From CAVQBL01 sp963710715 (lineage in GTDB: Bacteria > Pseudomonadota > Gammaproteobacteria > DSM-16500): 64,000 nt of DNA. Below the pieces are notes generated by a model. That model made no database searches, was not told the origin of the DNA, and saw nothing but the letters and a program-made list of their open reading frames with translations. Made by a program: the position numbers and the translations under genes. How positions within the stretch are numbered: the stretch's first letter is position 1; every line of letters starts with the position of its first letter. Positions 60,591-64,000 of the stretch are shown here, in pieces. The stretch lies in contig CAVQBL010000018.1 of NCBI GenBank assembly GCA_963710715.1, forward strand, positions 186,001 through 250,000, written 5' to 3'.

Positions 60591-61835
60591 ATGGCGTGGA
60601 ATCAACCCGGTGGCGGGAATGGTAATAATAATCCTGATCCCTGGGGTGGGAAAAAACAACCTAGTCCCCCAGAGATTGATAAACTGATTGCCCAATTGTG
60701 GCAAAAGTTGCGGGGTTTTTTTAAGAATGGTTTACCCGGTAAAAATAAAAACCACTGGCGTCCTTCTCCTTCATCTCCCGAGCATCATAAAGAGTTCAAG
60801 CTGGGCGCAGGAATTGTAGCACTCATTATCCTCATTATCTGGATGTTATCTGGCTTATTCATTGTTAATCCTGCTGAGCAAGCAGTTGTTTTACGCTTTG
60901 GTCAATTCTCTGACGTGTTACAACCAGGATTACATTGGATGGCACGTTTTATTGATACCAAATATCTTGTCGATGTGCAGAAGATTTATTCTTTTTCATT
61001 ACATGGGGATTTTTTAACAAAATCTTCTGAACAGGGCGATTTACCTAATCAATATTTACAACCCGATTTAAACAAAAAGCTCTCCGCTGCGACGAATTCA
61101 TCTGATAAGTCAAAAAATTTAGTGAATGTTGAATTGAATGTGCAATATCGCATTAGCGATCCGCGCGCTTATTTATTTAATGTTGTTGATCCAGATAATA
61201 CGATTAAGCAAGTTGCATCCGGGGCGTTATCGGATGTGGTAGGTCAAATGAAATTGGATGAAGTCTTAACAACAGGGCGTGAATTTTTAAGTTCAGGTGT
61301 GCTTGAGCGTATTAAACAAATATTAATGAATTACCATACTGGATTATCTGTGATGGCTGTCACATTACGTAAAGTTCAAGCCCCCGATCAAGTAAGAGAA
61401 GCATTTAGCGATGTCAATCGCGCAGATCAAGATAAAGCAACTTACATTCAACAAGCGCAAGCGTATGCAAGTAAAGTCGTGCCGTTAGCGCAAGGTCAAG
61501 CAGCACGTATTTTAGCAGATGCAAATGCACATCAGCAGCAAGTAGTCTTGACAGCACAAGCCGATATAGCAACTTTCCAAGCATTGTTAAATGTCTATAA
61601 AACTGCACCTGAAGTCACACGGCAGCGTATGTATTTAGATGCATTACAGACAGTTTTGAAAAATACAAGCAAAGTACTGATAGACTCAGGCAATAATATG
61701 ATTTATTTGCCGATTGATAAATTTATCAAGTCTGCAAAACAAGATAATGCTAACAATTCACTGCCTGTTGTTTCACAAGCAATGAGTGAGTTAAATAACG
61801 ATTCTGGTCAATCCGCTACAGCGGAGGTGAAATAA
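60591..61835 (+). CDS. hflK: FtsH protease modulator HflK
   Basis: A 414-residue SPFH/prohibitin-type membrane protein that forms, with HflC, a large cage around the FtsH protease. Start ATG 60591 gives the family's glycine/asparagine-rich lead (MAWNQPGGGNGNNNPDPWGG). One transmembrane helix (about 75-97, AGIVALIILIIWMLSGLFIV) is followed by the SPFH domain (NPAEQAVVLRFGQFSDVLQP, LNVQYRISDPRAYLFNVVDP) and a long helical arm (QAQAYASKVVPLAQGQAARI). The TGA-less junction with hflC overlaps by one base (TAATG). Confidence 0.95.
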   Translation: MAWNQPGGGNGNNNPDPWGGKKQPSPPEIDKLIAQLWQKLRGFFKNGLPGKNKNHWRPSPSSPEHHKEFKLGAGIVALIILIIWMLSGLFIVNPAEQAVVLRFGQFSDVLQPGLHWMARFIDTKYLVDVQKIYSFSLHGDFLTKSSEQGDLPNQYLQPDLNKKLSAATNSSDKSKNLVNVELNVQYRISDPRAYLFNVVDPDNTIKQVASGALSDVVGQMKLDEVLTTGREFLSSGVLERIKQILMNYHTGLSVMAVTLRKVQAPDQVREAFSDVNRADQDKATYIQQAQAYASKVVPLAQGQAARILADANAHQQQVVLTAQADIATFQALLNVYKTAPEVTRQRMYLDALQTVLKNTSKVLIDSGNNMIYLPIDKFIKSAKQDNANNSLPVVSQAMSELNNDSGQSATAEVK

Positions 61836-62737
61836 TGGCGCCAAATAAAATACTTATTACTGTTCTCGCTGTTGTCGTGTTGATACTGGGCTTCTTGAGT
61901 GCATTCACAGTGCATGAAGGTGAAAGTGCACTGATTTTACGCTTAGGTAAGATTGTTAGCCATGGCAAAGATTCTCCACGCGTATTGCAGCCAGGGTTGC
62001 ATTTCAAAATTCCATTTATCGATCATGTACGAATATTTGATACACGCATCCAAGAGTTGGCAACGCCAAAATCTCAACCGCTAACAGTTGTTACCAAAGA
62101 GCAAACGTATTTAGTGGTGGAATATTTTGCTCGTTGGCGCATCAATGATCTTCCCAAGTTTTATACGAGTACAGGTGGCAGCGTAAGTTGGGCAGAAACA
62201 CTTTTAGAACAACGTATTAACGATATTGTGCGCGCAGAGTATGGTAAGCGTGCCAGTGATCAAGCGGTTTCAGCAGATCGTGCCAACATGATGGCAGCGA
62301 TCAAAGAACAGGCAAACACGATTGGCAAAGACCAAGGCATTCAAGTGATCGATGTGCGAATTCAGCAAATCACTTTACCAAAAGATGTGATGGATTCTGT
62401 TTTTAAACGCATGGCGACAGAGCGTAAACAATTTGCTGAAGCAAAACGTGCTGAAGGAATTGAAAAATCCGAAGAAATCAAAGCGCTGGCAGATCAAAGA
62501 GTCACTGTTCTTAAAGCGGAGGCACTCTTGCAGGCTGCTACAATTCGTGCGAAGGGTGATCAGCAAGCCGCAGAAATTTATGCTAAAGCGTATGGTGTCA
62601 ATCCACAGTTTTATGCGTTTTATCGCAGTTTACAAGCGTATGTAAAAAGTTTTCGTCATAAGCGGGATGTGTTGGTGTTAAAACCGGATGGGCAGTTTTT
62701 TGATTATTTTCGTAGTGCGAGTGGGGGTAAAAAATAG
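61835..62737 (+). CDS. hflC: FtsH protease modulator HflC
   Basis: A 300-residue partner of HflK. A single N-terminal helix (residues 5-24) is followed by the SPFH domain (VHEGESALILRLGKIVSHGK, LQPGLHFKIPFIDHVRIFDT) and the coiled-coil arm (RMATERKQFAEAKRAEGIEK, QQAAEIYAKAYGVNPQFYAF). The HflKC pair encloses FtsH and restrains its degradation of membrane proteins. The start overlaps the hflK stop. Confidence 0.96.
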   Translation: MAPNKILITVLAVVVLILGFLSAFTVHEGESALILRLGKIVSHGKDSPRVLQPGLHFKIPFIDHVRIFDTRIQELATPKSQPLTVVTKEQTYLVVEYFARWRINDLPKFYTSTGGSVSWAETLLEQRINDIVRAEYGKRASDQAVSADRANMMAAIKEQANTIGKDQGIQVIDVRIQQITLPKDVMDSVFKRMATERKQFAEAKRAEGIEKSEEIKALADQRVTVLKAEALLQAATIRAKGDQQAAEIYAKAYGVNPQFYAFYRSLQAYVKSFRHKRDVLVLKPDGQFFDYFRSASGGKK

Positions 62738-62744
62738 GTGACAC

Positions 62745-62930
62745 ATGTGGCAATACTGGCTAGTTGGTTTATCTCTGGTTTTTATTTTAGAAGGCGTCCT
62801 GCCATTTTTATCACCGCGCATTTGGCGACGCGTCATGCAGCAAATGATGGTGCAAAGCGATAGAACTCTACGTATCCTTGGCTTAGTTAGCATGTTAATT
62901 GGCTTAGCACTCTTATATATGGTCCACTAA
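62745..62930 (+). CDS. DUF2065 small membrane protein (YjeT)
   Basis: A 61-residue protein with two hydrophobic helices (WLVGLSLVFILEGVLPFLSP and LGLVSMLIGLALLYMV) joined by a basic loop containing WRRVMQQM. It is the DUF2065 family, found between hflC and purA in many gammaproteobacteria (yjeT in Escherichia coli). The function is unknown; conserved position suggests a membrane role with HflKC. Confidence 0.9.
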   Translation: MWQYWLVGLSLVFILEGVLPFLSPRIWRRVMQQMMVQSDRTLRILGLVSMLIGLALLYMVH

Positions 62931-62947
62931 ATAATAGAGCAAAAATT

Positions 62948-64000
62948 ATGGGAAAAAGCATTGTCATTTTAGGTAGCCAATGGGGTGATGAAGGCAAGGG
63001 TAAAGTTGTTGACTTACTCATGGATCAAGCATCCATCGTCGTGCGTTTTCAAGGGGGGCATAACGCAGGTCATACACTGGTTATTGATGGCCAAAAAACT
63101 ATTTTACGTTTGATTCCATCCGGCATTTTGCATAATAATGTACAGTGTTTAATTGGCAATGGTGTTGTATTATCACCAACAGCATTATTACAAGAAATGG
63201 GTGAATTAGAACGGCGTGGTGTGCCTGTCAAAGAACGTTTACGCATCAGTGAATCGTGCACGTTAATTTTACCTTATCATGTTGCGCTTGACCAAGCGCG
63301 TGAAAAAGCCAAAGGCAAAGCTGCTATTGGCACAACCGGCCGTGGTATTGGCCCGGCTTATGAAGATAAAGTTGCGCGTCGAGCATTACGTTTTAATGAT
63401 TTATTTGATGAAAAGCATTTTAGTGCCAAATTAGAAGAAGTGCTTGATTATCACAATTTTATTTTACAAAACTATCACCAGCACGATCCTATCGATTTTC
63501 ATCAAGTGCGTGATGATATGCTAGCCTTAGCTCCACAGTTGCGACCCATGAAAGCAGATGTTGTTGCTTTATTAGCACAGTATCGCACGCAAGGGAAAAA
63601 CATTATTTTTGAAGGAGCGCAAGGTACTTTATTAGATATTGATCATGGGACTTATCCCTTCGTGACATCGTCTAATACAGTTGCAGGTGCGGTGGGAACA
63701 GGCAGTGGTTTTGGCCCACGTTATCTGGATTACATTTTAGGCATAATGAAAGCCTATACCACGCGGGTGGGTTCTGGACCGTTTCCGACAGAATTACAAG
63801 ATGAGGTTGGCAAGCAATTGGCACAGCGAGGTAATGAATTTGGTTCTGTCACTGGACGTCCACGCCGTTGCGGTTGGTTAGATATGGTGATTTTGCAGCG
63901 TTCAATTCAGCTGAATAGTTTGTCTGGCTTGTGTGTAACCAAGTTAGATGTGTTGGATGGATTAAAAACAGTGCGTATTTGCACCCAATATCGTTTACGC
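62948..64000 (+). CDS. purA: Adenylosuccinate synthetase, 3' end beyond window
   Basis: The first 351 codons are open to the right edge; the full enzyme is about 430. PurA makes adenylosuccinate from IMP, aspartate and GTP, the first committed step to AMP. Motifs: VILGSQWGDEGKGKVVDLL (GTP loop with catalytic aspartate), FQGGHNAGHTL (catalytic histidine), TTGRGIGPAYEDKVARRALR, IIFEGAQGTLLDIDHGTYPF, TSSNTVAGAVGTGSGFGP and GSVTGRPRRCGWLDM. Last visible gene of the hfl-purA block. Confidence 0.97.
   Translation, partial: MGKSIVILGSQWGDEGKGKVVDLLMDQASIVVRFQGGHNAGHTLVIDGQKTILRLIPSGILHNNVQCLIGNGVVLSPTALLQEMGELERRGVPVKERLRISESCTLILPYHVALDQAREKAKGKAAIGTTGRGIGPAYEDKVARRALRFNDLFDEKHFSAKLEEVLDYHNFILQNYHQHDPIDFHQVRDDMLALAPQLRPMKADVVALLAQYRTQGKNIIFEGAQGTLLDIDHGTYPFVTSSNTVAGAVGTGSGFGPRYLDYILGIMKAYTTRVGSGPFPTELQDEVGKQLAQRGNEFGSVTGRPRRCGWLDMVILQRSIQLNSLSGLCVTKLDVLDGLKTVRICTQYRLR

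Noticed and set aside
1..64000. CRISPR arrays, rRNA genes, a replication origin
   Set aside because: No regularly spaced short repeats, no rRNA-like stretches and no DnaA-box clusters were noticed by eye in either strand.

Overview
The window comes from an AT-rich gammaproteobacterium, most likely a host-associated member of Legionellales (Coxiellaceae/Legionellaceae-like). The reasons are an IcmQ-type Dot/Icm secretion chaperone, tandem F-box/ankyrin proteins ending in host-type CaaX prenylation motifs, a U-box remnant, Fic remnants and a WD40/pentapeptide protein. The housekeeping blocks are classic gammaproteobacterial ones: rpsU-yqeY-dnaG-rpoD with divergent tsaD, and mutL-miaA...hfq-hflX-hflK-hflC-DUF2065-purA.

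Layout. Positions 1-9300 are a gene graveyard: an RND pump start, frameshifted thiM, crcB plus its DUF190 partner, a Fic gene, an IS481-type transposase tail, an integrase piece and a frameshifted four-haem cytochrome c, followed by an intact FMN-binding glutamate-synthase-like gene and a broken cNMP-binding gene. Positions 9300-17830 are mostly intact: a dicarboxylate-type symporter, a cation/proton antiporter overlapping a YbdK-like ligase, a LysR regulator, and a divergent operon made of a mannitol-1-phosphate dehydrogenase/histidine-phosphatase fusion followed directly by two F-box/ankyrin/CaaX genes. Positions 18000-32870 are a decayed integrative conjugative element (ICE): truncated ClC and Fic genes, a group II intron, pieces of two ICE conjugation genes (TIGR03755 and TIGR03756 families) separated by a repeat-module protein and a U-box remnant, an AbiE type IV toxin-antitoxin locus, a CsrA paralogue, a receiver protein and an LvrA-like repressor. 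Next comes an operon of a cyclodipeptide synthase, a PAS-PAS histidine kinase and a response regulator. The accessory region stops at the 3' end of a CAU-anticodon tRNA (32880-32953), a typical island boundary.

From 33 kb on the window is core genome with small accessory insertions: a HigBA-like toxin-antitoxin pair, an orphan XRE regulator, a DUF4143 ATPase, palindromic repeat elements and the icmQ locus. The icmQ locus lies between miaA and hfq, which are neighbours in Escherichia coli.

Overall view. The strongest candidate for an undescribed system is the cyclodipeptide synthase/sensor kinase/response regulator operon (29361-32713), which looks like a self-contained small-molecule signalling cassette. 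Second is the coupling of a mannitol-phosphate fusion enzyme to two predicted prenylated ubiquitin-ligase adaptors. One caution applies throughout. Frameshifts are frequent, and two occur in the essential gene rpoD, so some are probably sequencing or assembly errors. The dense multi-frame decay in 1-9300 and 18000-25800 is too extensive to be explained that way alone.
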